Position numbers and translations under genes: made by a program. A stretch of 13,355 nucleotides of DNA. Origin: UMGS1052 sp045580005. GTDB lineage: Bacteria; Bacillota; Clostridia; Oscillospirales; CAG-382. Where the stretch lies: NCBI GenBank assembly GCA_045580005.1, contig JAZNMZ010000090.1:1-13355 (forward strand), in the 5' to 3' direction. Every line of letters starts with the position of its first letter. Within the stretch, counting starts at the first letter, position 1. This document shows positions 1-6,235 of this stretch, in pieces. The notes under the pieces were generated by a model. The model was given only the letters and a program-made list of their open reading frames with translations, was not told the origin of the DNA and ran no database searches.

Positions 1-833
1 ACATGGCTACGATCCGACTTGTATCCTTTGCCTTCAAACTCTTTTTCGATTTCATCGTAAGTTTTATCTGTGAAGGCGCTGTATATGTTCATGAGGTTGT
101 TGATACCATCCTTGCCTTGTGCGTATTTTACGCAGGCTTCAGAGTCGGTAACGGCTCTTTTTATCTTTTTTACCGTTTCATCGCGTGTTTCTATAATCTG
201 TACATACGAGTTCGCATTCGGATCGGACTTGCTCATCTTCTTTGTAGGATCAGTGAGGGAGGTAATCTTCATACCGGAAGTAGAAATGTAGGGCTCGGGC
301 ACAACAAATGTGTCGCCGTACACACCATTGAATCTCTCTGCGATGTTGCGGGCAAGCTCTATGTGCTGCTTTTGGTCTATTCCGACAGGAACCACATCTG
401 TCTGATAAAGAAGAATATCTGCCGCCATGAGAACAGGGTAAGTAAACAGACCTGCGTTAATGTTGTCTGCGTGCTTTTTTGATTTGTCCTTGAACTGAGT
501 CATTCTTGAAAGCTCTCCGAACATGGTGTTGCATCCAAGCACCCACGAAAGCTCTGCATGGTTTGGTACATGGCTCTGCACAAACATTGTGCTCTTTTCG
601 GGATCTATTCCGCAAGCTATGTAAAGCGCAAGGCCCTCAAGTGTTCTGCGTCGCAAGTCGGCAGGAGTTTGCCTTACTGTAATGGCGTGCATATCAACTA
701 CGCAGTAAAGGCAGTCATAGTCATCCTGTAGCTTTACCCAGTTTTTTATAGCACCGAGGTAGTTGCCGATTGTAAGAACACCGCTCGGCTGTACTCCCGA
801 GAATATTCTCTTTTTAACTGTGTTTTCTTCCAT
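1..833 (-). CDS. trpS: Tryptophan--tRNA ligase, C-terminus cut by window edge
   Basis: Cytoplasmic class I aminoacyl-tRNA synthetase that activates tryptophan with ATP and charges tRNA-Trp. Reverse-strand translation from the ATG at 833 gives MEENTVKKRIFSGVQPSGVLTIGNY and 277 complete codons before the window ends. The PSGxLTIGNYLGA stretch near residues 16-28 is the HIGH-equivalent nucleotide site, and KMSKS is present near residue 205. The conserved MAADILLY and DQKQHIEL segments between them are typical of TrpS. Bacterial TrpS is usually about 330 residues, so roughly 50 C-terminal residues lie outside the window. A GAGAGG about 13 nt upstream is the only Shine-Dalgarno candidate and is rather distant. 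The gene appears monocistronic here, with a candidate promoter at 910-939. The identification is secure. Confidence 0.97.
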   Translation of the reverse strand, partial: MEENTVKKRIFSGVQPSGVLTIGNYLGAIKNWVKLQDDYDCLYCVVDMHAITVRQTPADLRRRTLEGLALYIACGIDPEKSTMFVQSHVPNHAELSWVLGCNTMFGELSRMTQFKDKSKKHADNINAGLFTYPVLMAADILLYQTDVVPVGIDQKQHIELARNIAERFNGVYGDTFVVPEPYISTSGMKITSLTDPTKKMSKSDPNANSYVQIIETRDETVKKIKRAVTDSEACVKYAQGKDGINNLMNIYSAFTDKTYDEIEKEFEGKGYKSDRSH

Positions 834-909
834 AATTGTATAAATACCTCTCAAAAAGTAAAATCAATATATTTTTCCGTCAAAAAATGGTGAAAATAAG
901 TGCTACTAT

Positions 910-939
910 ATTTTACCACAAAACATATACAAATATCAA
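910..939 (-). promoter_or_regulatory. Candidate sigma-A promoter of trpS
   Basis: On the minus strand TTGATA (939-934) is separated by 18 nt from TAAAAT (915-910). Predicted transcription would start near 903, giving a leader of about 70 nt. That leader is too short for a T-box and has no T-box-like conserved sequence. The region is AT-rich, so chance matches are possible. Confidence 0.5.
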
Positions 940-965
940 TAGCGTTTTTAAAGGTTTTGCGGTAT

Positions 966-1000
966 TTTAAAGAAAAAATCCGCTCGTTATGAGCGGATTT
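966..1000 (-). terminator. Rho-independent terminator after the Cys-rich microprotein gene
   Basis: A perfect 10-bp stem (976-985 with 991-1000, AAATCCGCTC/GAGCGGATTT) with a 5-nt loop is followed on the minus strand by TTTTTTCTTT. It lies 22 nt past the stop of the small ORF at 1023-1115. It is the first terminator downstream of the glycosylase gene, so it probably ends the three-gene leftward unit. On the plus strand the U-tract is poor. Confidence 0.85.
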
Positions 1001-1022
1001 AACGGTTAACCTTGTTCAGCTA

Positions 1023-1115
1023 TCAGTCGCCACAGAAGCAGCAGAGAATAATAACTGCGATAAGAATGATAATCCAGATGTTATCATCTGTGAATGTATT
1101 ACCGAAGCAGCTCAT
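1023..1115 (-). CDS. 30-residue cysteine-tailed single-pass membrane microprotein
   Basis: The minus-strand ORF encodes MSCFGNTFTDDNIW, then a run of about 12 hydrophobic residues (III LIAVIIL), then CCFCGD. An ideal AGGAGG sits 6 nt before this ATG (1115). An in-frame ATG at 1121 directly abuts the AGGAGG and is therefore a less likely start (it would add Met-Ala). A strong terminator follows 22 nt after the stop, and the zinc-ribbon gene lies 65 nt upstream, so the ORF has its own translation and termination signals. The composition recalls very small cysteine-rich hydrophobic proteins of Clostridia, some of which carry the automatic label 'chorion class high-cysteine HCB protein 13'. That label says nothing reliable about function. 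Membrane insertion is inferred from hydrophobicity; the role is unknown. Confidence 0.7.
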   Translation of the reverse strand: MSCFGNTFTDDNIWIIILIAVIILCCFCGD

Positions 1116-1180
1116 TGCCATCCTCCTCTCGGCTTTCCTTCTGTTATATATTATGAAAAGCAGGGGGGATGTGTTACCAA

Positions 1181-1804
1181 TTATTTAAGGTACAAGACCT
1201 TTGTTTCGTTTGTCTTTACAATATCGGATTTTTCGGTTGCATAGATAGTTTCCTTGCAGCCGCAGTCCTTGCACGAAAGTCTTATTTTATCATAGTCAAC
1301 TACAATCGCAAGATTGGGTTCACCGTTTTCGCAGTTGCAGCGAATCTTGTTTGTAATAGCAAGTTCTTCTATTCTGCCAAGCACCTCTTCTATGACCTGT
1401 GCGTCAAGAAAGTTTTCTGCTTCAAGTTCCCTTTGATTCGCTTCATAGATTTCTTTTAACTGCATTGCATTCATTCTGAGCGCTTCGTCGACCTTTTCTT
1501 CAGTCCCTATAAAGCAAGTGTCAAGACCAGAGTATGAGCACTGTAAAAGAAACAGGTCCTTATTAAAAAAGCTAGTTGAACTCAGCGTATAAGGGTGTGG
1601 ATGAGGGCATGCAAGGCAGGGGACAGAGAGTCTTACCTTTTTATCCCCGCTCAGGGACAGCGTCATATATCCTTTGCCGCATACTTTGCACTTAATTATG
1701 AGAGTCTGTCCCGAAAGACAGAAAATATTTACTCTGTCGGCTATTATCGCTCCGCATTCGGGACAGCGGCAGGCGACAACCGTTGTATTGTCTGTTGTTG
1801 ACAT
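1181..1804 (-). CDS. Multi-zinc-ribbon protein of unknown function
   Basis: Unrecognised 207-residue protein. Cysteine clusters are spread along it: C12/C14/C17 (CRCPECG), C39/C42 (CKVCG), C63/C66 followed by HPHP, C89, C97, C156/C158 (CNC) and C178/C181/C183 (CKDCGC). This fits two or three zinc ribbons, one at the N-terminus and one at the C-terminus. Residues about 102-152 are charged and probably helical. No transmembrane segment or signal peptide is visible. The reading frame is open further upstream, but the start at 1804 (MSTTDNTT) is preferred because AAGGAG lies 7 nt before it and the longer version would overlap the preceding glycosylase gene. The glycosylase stop codon lies 14 nt upstream, adjoining the Shine-Dalgarno, which indicates co-transcription and possibly translational coupling. 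A nucleic-acid-binding role is plausible but is inference. Confidence 0.85.
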   Translation of the reverse strand: MSTTDNTTVVACRCPECGAIIADRVNIFCLSGQTLIIKCKVCGKGYMTLSLSGDKKVRLSVPCLACPHPHPYTLSSTSFFNKDLFLLQCSYSGLDTCFIGTEEKVDEALRMNAMQLKEIYEANQRELEAENFLDAQVIEEVLGRIEELAITNKIRCNCENGEPNLAIVVDYDKIRLSCKDCGCKETIYATEKSDIVKTNETKVLYLK

Positions 1805-1818
1805 ATATATTCTCCTTT

Positions 1819-2691
1819 TTATAGATAAACTCCGTTTGTGCACCGTTCGTAATAAAACAGATATTGCTGTGCTATTCCTGCGTATTTTCCAAAATACTCT
1901 TTGCCTGTCTGGGGAGTGTAATACTTTTCTAGTATTTTCTTTACCCATACATCAACAGGAAAAGCATCGTATTTTCTCAAAGAAAAGAGAGCTATACAGG
2001 ATGCCACTTTCGGGCCTACGCCTTTTATAGTCATAAGCTCGTTTATCGTTTCATCGGTATTCATACTTTCAAATTTTTCTGCTGCAACTTTTCCGTCGCA
2101 AAACCTCTGTGCTGCATCATATATGTATTTTGCACGGAATCCCGTTTTCATTTCAAAAATTTCTTTTTCACCTGCACTGTATAGTGCGTCGGCTGCAGGA
2201 AAGGAATAGTAACTCCTGCCACTGCTGTCGGTGTAAATCAGATTTCCGTATTTTTCGCTCAAAGCTTCGATAATCTTTTTGATTCTTGGGATATTGTTGT
2301 TCTGCGATATTATAAAAGAGCAGACAGTTTCCCACAAATCCTGGTGTAGTATGCGTATTCCACTGCAAAAAGAGCTTGCTTTTTGCAGTGTCCTGTCAAA
2401 AGAAAAGCTCTTTATACACCCCTCATAATCAAATGCAAGGTCAAAATAATCATACCAGATATTATAGAAATCTTCTCTGGTTGACCTCTGTATTTTTAAA
2501 TCTCCATTTTCGCACGAAACCTCAATATATCTTCCGTGAGCAACTCCTGCAAAGACGCCCTCTGAGATTTTATTAAATCTGAAGCACTGTCCGGAGTTGA
2601 ATGTGTCACAGGCAGAAAAATTTTTGACATTATGTACCGTCACGCTGTTTTCATCAAAAGTTATATTTATGTTTTTGACACATTCTGTCAT
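1819..2691 (-). CDS. ogg: OGG1-type 8-oxoguanine DNA glycosylase/AP lyase
   Basis: Bifunctional base-excision-repair enzyme that removes 8-oxoguanine from DNA and cleaves the abasic site. The 290-residue product has the OGG1 architecture. The N-terminal OGG_N domain includes DTFNSGQCFRF (residues 29-39). The HhH-GPD domain follows, with ETVCSFIISQNNNIPRI at 121-137, close to the human SFICSSNNNIARI segment. The helix-hairpin-helix is at about 222-235 (IKGVGPKVASC) and places K228 as the Schiff-base lysine. PVDVW puts D247 as the catalytic aspartate. The family's essential residues are therefore intact. AGGTG lies 7 nt before the ATG at 2691. It diverges from the DUF6062 gene and is followed by the zinc-ribbon gene. 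The eukaryote-like OGG1 type occurs in many Clostridia in place of, or alongside, MutM. Confidence 0.93.
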   Translation of the reverse strand: MTECVKNINITFDENSVTVHNVKNFSACDTFNSGQCFRFNKISEGVFAGVAHGRYIEVSCENGDLKIQRSTREDFYNIWYDYFDLAFDYEGCIKSFSFDRTLQKASSFCSGIRILHQDLWETVCSFIISQNNNIPRIKKIIEALSEKYGNLIYTDSSGRSYYSFPAADALYSAGEKEIFEMKTGFRAKYIYDAAQRFCDGKVAAEKFESMNTDETINELMTIKGVGPKVASCIALFSLRKYDAFPVDVWVKKILEKYYTPQTGKEYFGKYAGIAQQYLFYYERCTNGVYL

Positions 2692-2708
2692 ATTTTTTCA
2701 CCTGCCTA

Positions 2709-2737
2709 TTGAAAAAGTAATGTATATTTGATATAAT
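2709..2737 (+). promoter_or_regulatory. Sigma-A promoter of the DUF6062 gene
   Basis: TTGAAA (2709-2714), a 17-nt spacer and a perfect TATAAT (2732-2737). A ribosome site AAAGGAA at 2754-2760 and the ATG at 2767 follow at normal spacing. The element overlaps the opposing promoter almost completely. Confidence 0.8.
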
Positions 2738-2742
2738 TTCAA
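2714..2742 (-). promoter_or_regulatory. Candidate promoter of the glycosylase unit
   Basis: On the minus strand TTGAAA (2742-2737) is followed after 17 nt by TACTTT (2719-2714). Predicted transcription would begin near 2707, giving a leader of only about 16 nt that still includes the AGGTG ribosome site. The -10 is weaker than that of the opposing promoter. Confidence 0.45.
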
Positions 2743-2766
2743 TAATAAAACCGAAAGGAAACAAAA

Positions 2767-3456
2767 ATGGAAGAAAAAATCTACACCATACCTGTAAATG
2801 AAGCTTTTGAAAGTGATGACGGCTGTCCGTTTTGCAGACTTTTCAAAAAGCTTGAGGACGATGAGATCGACCTTATTCTCGGCGCGTCTATGATGGAGCC
2901 TGATGTTCGAATTGAAACTAACAAAAAAGGCTTCTGCAAAATACATTACCACAAGATGTTCGCAAAAGGCAACAGGCTCGGTCTTGCGCTTATACTCCAG
3001 TCTCATCTGGACTCAATCCGCAAGGGAATAGAAACAAAACCATCTATTCTTGTAAAGGACGCAGGGGTAAATACCGCAAAGTTTATAGAAAAGCTCGAAG
3101 AGAGCTGCTATGTCTGCGACAGAATTGATGGAAAGCTATCCAAAATGTATGAAACCGCTGTCATTCTTTGGGAAAAAGACAAGAACTTCCGTGACAAGAC
3201 AGCTACTCAGAAGTATTTTTGTTTTCCTCACTACAAGAGGTTTTTGTCAGTAGCTTCAGTAAGACTTCCTAAAAAGCTGTATCCTGACTTTTTAAATCGG
3301 GTTAATGAAGTTGAGATGTCATACTTCGACAAGCTCGCATACGATGTTTCGTGGTTTTGCAAGAAGTTTGATTACCTTTATAAGGATGAGCCCTGGGGCG
3401 ACTCAAAGGATGCTGTCGAGCGCGCAATAAAAATGCTTAGTGACGACGATCTCTAA
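2767..3456 (+). CDS. DUF6062 family protein
   Basis: The 229-residue soluble protein resembles the clostridial DUF6062 family, whose function is unknown to me. The most striking visible feature is a duplicated cysteine/histidine signature. The first copy is C20-P-F-C23 and later F-C57-K-I-H60-Y; the second is C114-Y-V-C117 and later F-C152-F-P-H155-Y. The distance from first to third ligand is 37 residues in one copy and 38 in the other. This suggests two homologous metal-binding halves, each with a CxxC plus CxxH set. The rest is helical and charged, with no signal peptide or membrane segment. AAAGGAA lies 6 nt upstream of the ATG. The gene stands alone on the plus strand and ends only 4 bp from the rex stop codon, tail to tail. 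Confidence 0.85.
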   Translation: MEEKIYTIPVNEAFESDDGCPFCRLFKKLEDDEIDLILGASMMEPDVRIETNKKGFCKIHYHKMFAKGNRLGLALILQSHLDSIRKGIETKPSILVKDAGVNTAKFIEKLEESCYVCDRIDGKLSKMYETAVILWEKDKNFRDKTATQKYFCFPHYKRFLSVASVRLPKKLYPDFLNRVNEVEMSYFDKLAYDVSWFCKKFDYLYKDEPWGDSKDAVERAIKMLSDDDL

Positions 3457-3460
3457 TTTT

Positions 3461-4111
3461 CTATTTTTCGTCGATAGACAGCTCATAACAGAGCGTCATC
3501 AATGTGTCGCCAAGGTGGATGTTTTCAATCTTTACATTTTGATGCCCGTCAAGTGACAGCTCCATGTTTGAAAAGTTCCAGAAACCGCGCACTCCGCAGT
3601 TTGCAAGTCGCTCTGCGACTACCGATGCTTGATTTTTTGGAACTGTAAGTACGGCTATATCAACACGGTTTTCGGTACAGAAACTCTCGACAGCGTTAAA
3701 ATCATTGATTTTAATTCCTGCGATTTCTGTGCCGATTATTTTTTCGTCGATATCAAAAAGACCTGTTATATTTACACCTCTTTTTTCAAACAGAGGATTG
3801 TTTGCAAGAGCCTTTCCAAGATTACCGATACCTACAATAACAGCATTGTAGTTTTTGTCGGTACCGAGAATTGAAGAAATTTCAGAGTACAGGTGCTTTA
3901 CATTATAACCGTAGCCCTGCTGACCGAAGCCACCGAAGCAGTTAAGATCCTGTCTTATCTGCGAGGCTGTCACATTCATTTTTTTCGAGAGCTCCTTTGA
4001 GGAAATTCGCAGTACATCATTTCTGATAAGCTCGCGCAGATATCTGAAATAGCGGGGGAGTCTTTTGATAACAGCAGAGGAAATCTGCTTTGAATTTGTT
4101 TGTTGATTCAT
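3461..4111 (-). CDS. rex: Redox-sensing transcriptional repressor Rex
   Basis: NADH/NAD+-responsive DNA-binding repressor of fermentative and energy genes in Gram-positive bacteria. The 216-residue length is typical. Residues about 13-80 form the winged-helix domain, with the family signature SQIRQDLNCFGGFGQQGYGY at 50-69. A Rossmann dinucleotide site follows (VIVGIGNLGKAL, glycines 94, 96 and 99). A C-terminal helix (about 195-213) would swap between protomers. AAGGAT lies 8 nt before the ATG at 4111. It is on the same strand as tsaD, 198 bp downstream, so it could be read through or use its own promoter; I see no convincing one. A Rex-like operator lies far right in this window, at 12762-12779, next to the oxaloacetate decarboxylase operon. 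No good Rex site is visible at rex itself. Confidence 0.96.
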   Translation of the reverse strand: MNQQTNSKQISSAVIKRLPRYFRYLRELIRNDVLRISSKELSKKMNVTASQIRQDLNCFGGFGQQGYGYNVKHLYSEISSILGTDKNYNAVIVGIGNLGKALANNPLFEKRGVNITGLFDIDEKIIGTEIAGIKINDFNAVESFCTENRVDIAVLTVPKNQASVVAERLANCGVRGFWNFSNMELSLDGHQNVKIENIHLGDTLMTLCYELSIDEK

Positions 4112-4152
4112 TTTAGTTTATCCTTAATATGTATTTTACATATGTTCTGTTG

Positions 4153-4298
4153 GTTTACATAATTGTGTGGAAATGGGAGGTTACCCACATAAACACCTTG
4201 TTTTTGGCTCGAAAAACGCTCTTATAGCGAGAGTTACACACATTACCCACAAAGTTACCCACATTTTTACTCTGATTATTCGAAAAGATTATGTAAAC
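4153..4298. repeat. 11-bp inverted repeat flanking the 9-mer cluster, tsaD-rex gap
   Basis: GTTTACATAAT at 4153-4163 is exactly inverted at 4288-4298 (ATTATGTAAAC), enclosing the TTACCCACA cluster. An additional direct TTTACATA is at 4135-4142, 19 bp before the one at 4154-4161. The arms are 124 bp apart, so a simple RNA hairpin is unlikely and paired protein sites are more plausible. The gap holds no ORF that I would call. Confidence 0.55.
4181..4263 (+). repeat. Cluster of four DnaA-box-like 9-mers
   Basis: TTACCCACA occurs at 4181-4189, 4243-4251 and 4255-4263, and TTACACACA at 4234-4242, all in the same orientation. The last three are nearly tandem. Each TTACCCACA differs from the classical DnaA box TTATCCACA only at position 4. 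A related opposite-strand sequence, ATTTCCACA, lies at 4167-4175. The repeats are directly visible. DnaA binding is only a hypothesis; another regulator recognising TGTGGGTAA is equally possible. Confidence 0.6.
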
Positions 4299-4309
4299 AA
4301 GGCTCAGAT

Positions 4310-5347
4310 TTAAAACTCACTTGATGCGTATGCGTTGAGTGAAAAATCATAAAAATCCTTGCCTTTGTTTTGCGTAAATTCATAGTAGGCTTGAGCGCCT
4401 ATCATAACCGCATTGTCTCCGCAAAGTGACAGCGGAGGAACAAAAAACTTAACGCCGTATTGGTTACATAGTGATTGCAGAGCCTCTCTCAGGTGGCTGT
4501 TGGCTGCAACTCCGCCTGCAAGCACCAGCTTGCCTGATGTGAAATTTTCCGTGTTTGCAAAAAGTATTTTAATTCTTGAAGTTATCGAGTCTACAACAGC
4601 CTTTGTAAAAGAAGCGCATACATCAGGTACTGACAACTCCTCGTTCTTTTGCTGTGAATTATGGATGAGATTGACAGCTGCAGTTTTAAGACCCGAAAAA
4701 GAAAAGTCAAGAGGTGAGTCTTTGACCTTAGCTTCGGGAAATGTATAGGCGTTCTTGTTACCGCTTTTTGCTGCAGCGTCCATTTTCGCTCCGCCCGGAT
4801 ATTCAAGCCCGAGCATTCTCGCTACCTTGTCAAAGCTCTCGCCTGCAGCATCATCGCGCGTCGAACCCAGAACGACAAAATCTGTATAGCTTTTTACCTC
4901 AACAAAAGAAGTATGTCCTCCAGATACGACAAGAGCGCAGAATGGCGGTTCGAGAAGCTCTTTGCCGTCTTTTCCGTTAAAATATGCGTAGTTTGCAGCG
5001 ATATGTCCCTTGATGTGGTGAACAGGTATAAGCGGCAATCCTGCTCCGTATGCAAGAGTTTTTGCAAAGTTTACCCCCACAAGAAGTGCGCCGATAAGTC
5101 CCGGCTCGTTTGTAACGGCTACAGCATCTATGTCTGACAGCTCAACAGAGGCCTCAAAGAGAGCTTTTTCTGTAACCTTCGAAATCGCTTCTGCGTGAGC
5201 TCTTGACGCAATTTCGGGAACCACACCACCGTACAGAGCGTGCGTGGCTATCTGCGAAGCAACTATATTTGATTTGATTTCTCTGCCGTCTTTTACAACT
5301 GCGGCACAAGTTTCGTCGCACGACGATTCAATTGCAAGAATGTTCAT
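4310..5347 (-). CDS. tsaD: tRNA N6-threonylcarbamoyladenosine transferase TsaD
   Basis: Catalytic subunit that transfers the threonylcarbamoyl group to A37 of ANN-decoding tRNAs (t6A). The 345 residues cover the full family length. The N-terminus is MNILAIESSCDETCAAVV, as in TsaD/Kae1. The metal site is HHIKGH (H111 and H115), and the ASKHA nucleotide-site elements VSGGHTS (141-147), GGVAANSHLR near 275 and CGDNAVMIG near 305 are all present. The start overlaps the rimI stop by 4 bp (ATGA), indicating translational coupling. The usual partners tsaB and tsaE are not in this operon and must lie elsewhere in the genome. Confidence 0.97.
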   Translation of the reverse strand: MNILAIESSCDETCAAVVKDGREIKSNIVASQIATHALYGGVVPEIASRAHAEAISKVTEKALFEASVELSDIDAVAVTNEPGLIGALLVGVNFAKTLAYGAGLPLIPVHHIKGHIAANYAYFNGKDGKELLEPPFCALVVSGGHTSFVEVKSYTDFVVLGSTRDDAAGESFDKVARMLGLEYPGGAKMDAAAKSGNKNAYTFPEAKVKDSPLDFSFSGLKTAAVNLIHNSQQKNEELSVPDVCASFTKAVVDSITSRIKILFANTENFTSGKLVLAGGVAANSHLREALQSLCNQYGVKFFVPPLSLCGDNAVMIGAQAYYEFTQNKGKDFYDFSLNAYASSEF

Positions 5348-5817
5348 TCTGTTTCTCCATATGAGGGTATAGTATAGTCCATAAGCAGTGCATCTTCTAC
5401 AGGCTTTTTATAATAATTTTTGCGTATTCCGACCTGTGCAAAACCCAGTTTTTCATACAAAGCTATCGCGGGAGCGTTTGATCTTCGCACCTCGAGCATT
5501 ACTTTGTTTATTTTGTTGCTTTTGCAATAGGAAATAACTGTATTCATAAGCTTATTTGCAATACCATTTTTGCGACACTGCGGAAGAACAGCTATGTTTG
5601 TAATATCACAATCGTCACAAGCTGAGATATAAAATCCTACATATCCGCATACAGTACCGCTGCATTCTGCTTTGAAGCAGACAGAAAATTCACTGTTAAA
5701 AAAATCTTTAAAAGCTATCTCGGTCCAGGGCTGTGAAAAACATGCGGCCTCTATTTTGCATAGAGCCTCTGTGTCGTCATTGCCGGCTAATATAACTTTA
5801 ATTTCAGTATCGTTCAT
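5344..5817 (-). CDS. rimI: GNAT N-acetyltransferase RimI (ribosomal protein S18-alanine type)
   Basis: Acetyl-CoA-dependent N-alpha-acetyltransferase of the GNAT fold. In RimI the target is the N-terminal alanine of ribosomal protein S18. Visible features are the strand-turn-helix CoA pyrophosphate loop DITNIAVLPQCRKNGIANKLM with the QxRxxGxA pattern, then VMLEVRRSNAPAIALYEKLGF, the standard motif B of RimI, and a NYYKKPVEDALLM tail. The preceding phosphatase gene overlaps it by 14 bp. I prefer the ATG at 5817 (157 residues); an in-frame GTG at 5823 would add two residues. Neither start has a clear Shine-Dalgarno, so translation probably depends on coupling. Substrate assignment rests on sequence pattern and the coupling to tsaD. 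Confidence 0.9.
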   Translation of the reverse strand: MNDTEIKVILAGNDDTEALCKIEAACFSQPWTEIAFKDFFNSEFSVCFKAECSGTVCGYVGFYISACDDCDITNIAVLPQCRKNGIANKLMNTVISYCKSNKINKVMLEVRRSNAPAIALYEKLGFAQVGIRKNYYKKPVEDALLMDYTIPSYGETE

Positions 5818-6232
5818 TGTCACAAATAACTTTGATAATAGATTTTACACCTTTTGATATTTCGTCAAAAGCCTGTCTGTATTCGTCAATACTTCCGCCA
5901 AAAGGGTCTGATATATCTGCAGGAAAAGCAAATATCTTGTGCGTATGCTCAGGGAAGAGCGAAGCAATTCTAGCAGCGTGAGAAGCTGTCATACCAACAA
6001 TATAATCCGCATCAGCAACAGTCTGCGATGTAAGTGATGTGGCTGTGTGTTCAAATTTTATACCGTTCTCACAAAGAGCTTGCCTTGCATAATCCGAGAT
6101 TGACTCACCGTCATTTGCAGCAATGCCGCAGGAGATAGCAGTTATATCCTCATTGCAGAGCGAATTAAAAATCGCCTGAGCCATAGGACTTCTGCAGGTA
6201 TTGCCTGTACAGACAAAAACTATTTTTTTCAT
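5804..6232 (-). CDS. Low-molecular-weight phosphatase, YwlE-like protein-arginine phosphatase
   Basis: Cytosolic phosphatase of the low-molecular-weight protein-tyrosine phosphatase family, 142 residues. The P-loop is VCTGNTCRSPMA, with nucleophile C8 and phosphate-binding R14 (CX5R). A general-acid loop SDPFGG is present near residues 108-113. The threonine at P-loop position 12 matches the CTGNTCR form of Bacillus subtilis YwlE, in which that threonine favours phospho-arginine over phospho-tyrosine. The arginine-phosphatase call is therefore a family-based inference. It starts 3 bp after the deaminase stop without a strong Shine-Dalgarno, and its 3' end overlaps rimI, so the genes are probably translationally coupled. 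No McsB-type arginine kinase is seen in this window. Confidence 0.88.
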   Translation of the reverse strand: MKKIVFVCTGNTCRSPMAQAIFNSLCNEDITAISCGIAANDGESISDYARQALCENGIKFEHTATSLTSQTVADADYIVGMTASHAARIASLFPEHTHKIFAFPADISDPFGGSIDEYRQAFDEISKGVKSIIKVICDNERY

Positions 6233-6235
6233 AAA

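Noticed and set aside
3..482. Plus-strand 159-residue reading frame at the left end
   Set aside because: It is antisense to trpS, has no ribosome site, and resembles no protein family; a shadow frame.
834..1000. Possible T-box riboswitch upstream of trpS
   Set aside because: The predicted leader is only about 70 nt, there is no T-box conserved sequence, and the hairpin at 976-1000 lies upstream of the promoter and serves the preceding gene.
3444..3473. Shared terminator hairpin between the convergent DUF6062 and rex genes (CGACGA/TCGTCG)
   Set aside because: Six pairs with an 18-nt loop, lying partly inside both coding sequences; too weak to call.
4206..4226. Terminator for tsaD on the minus strand (CGCT/AGCG stem followed by TTTTT)
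   Set aside because: The stem is only 4 bp and would be unstable; the T-run alone is not sufficient.
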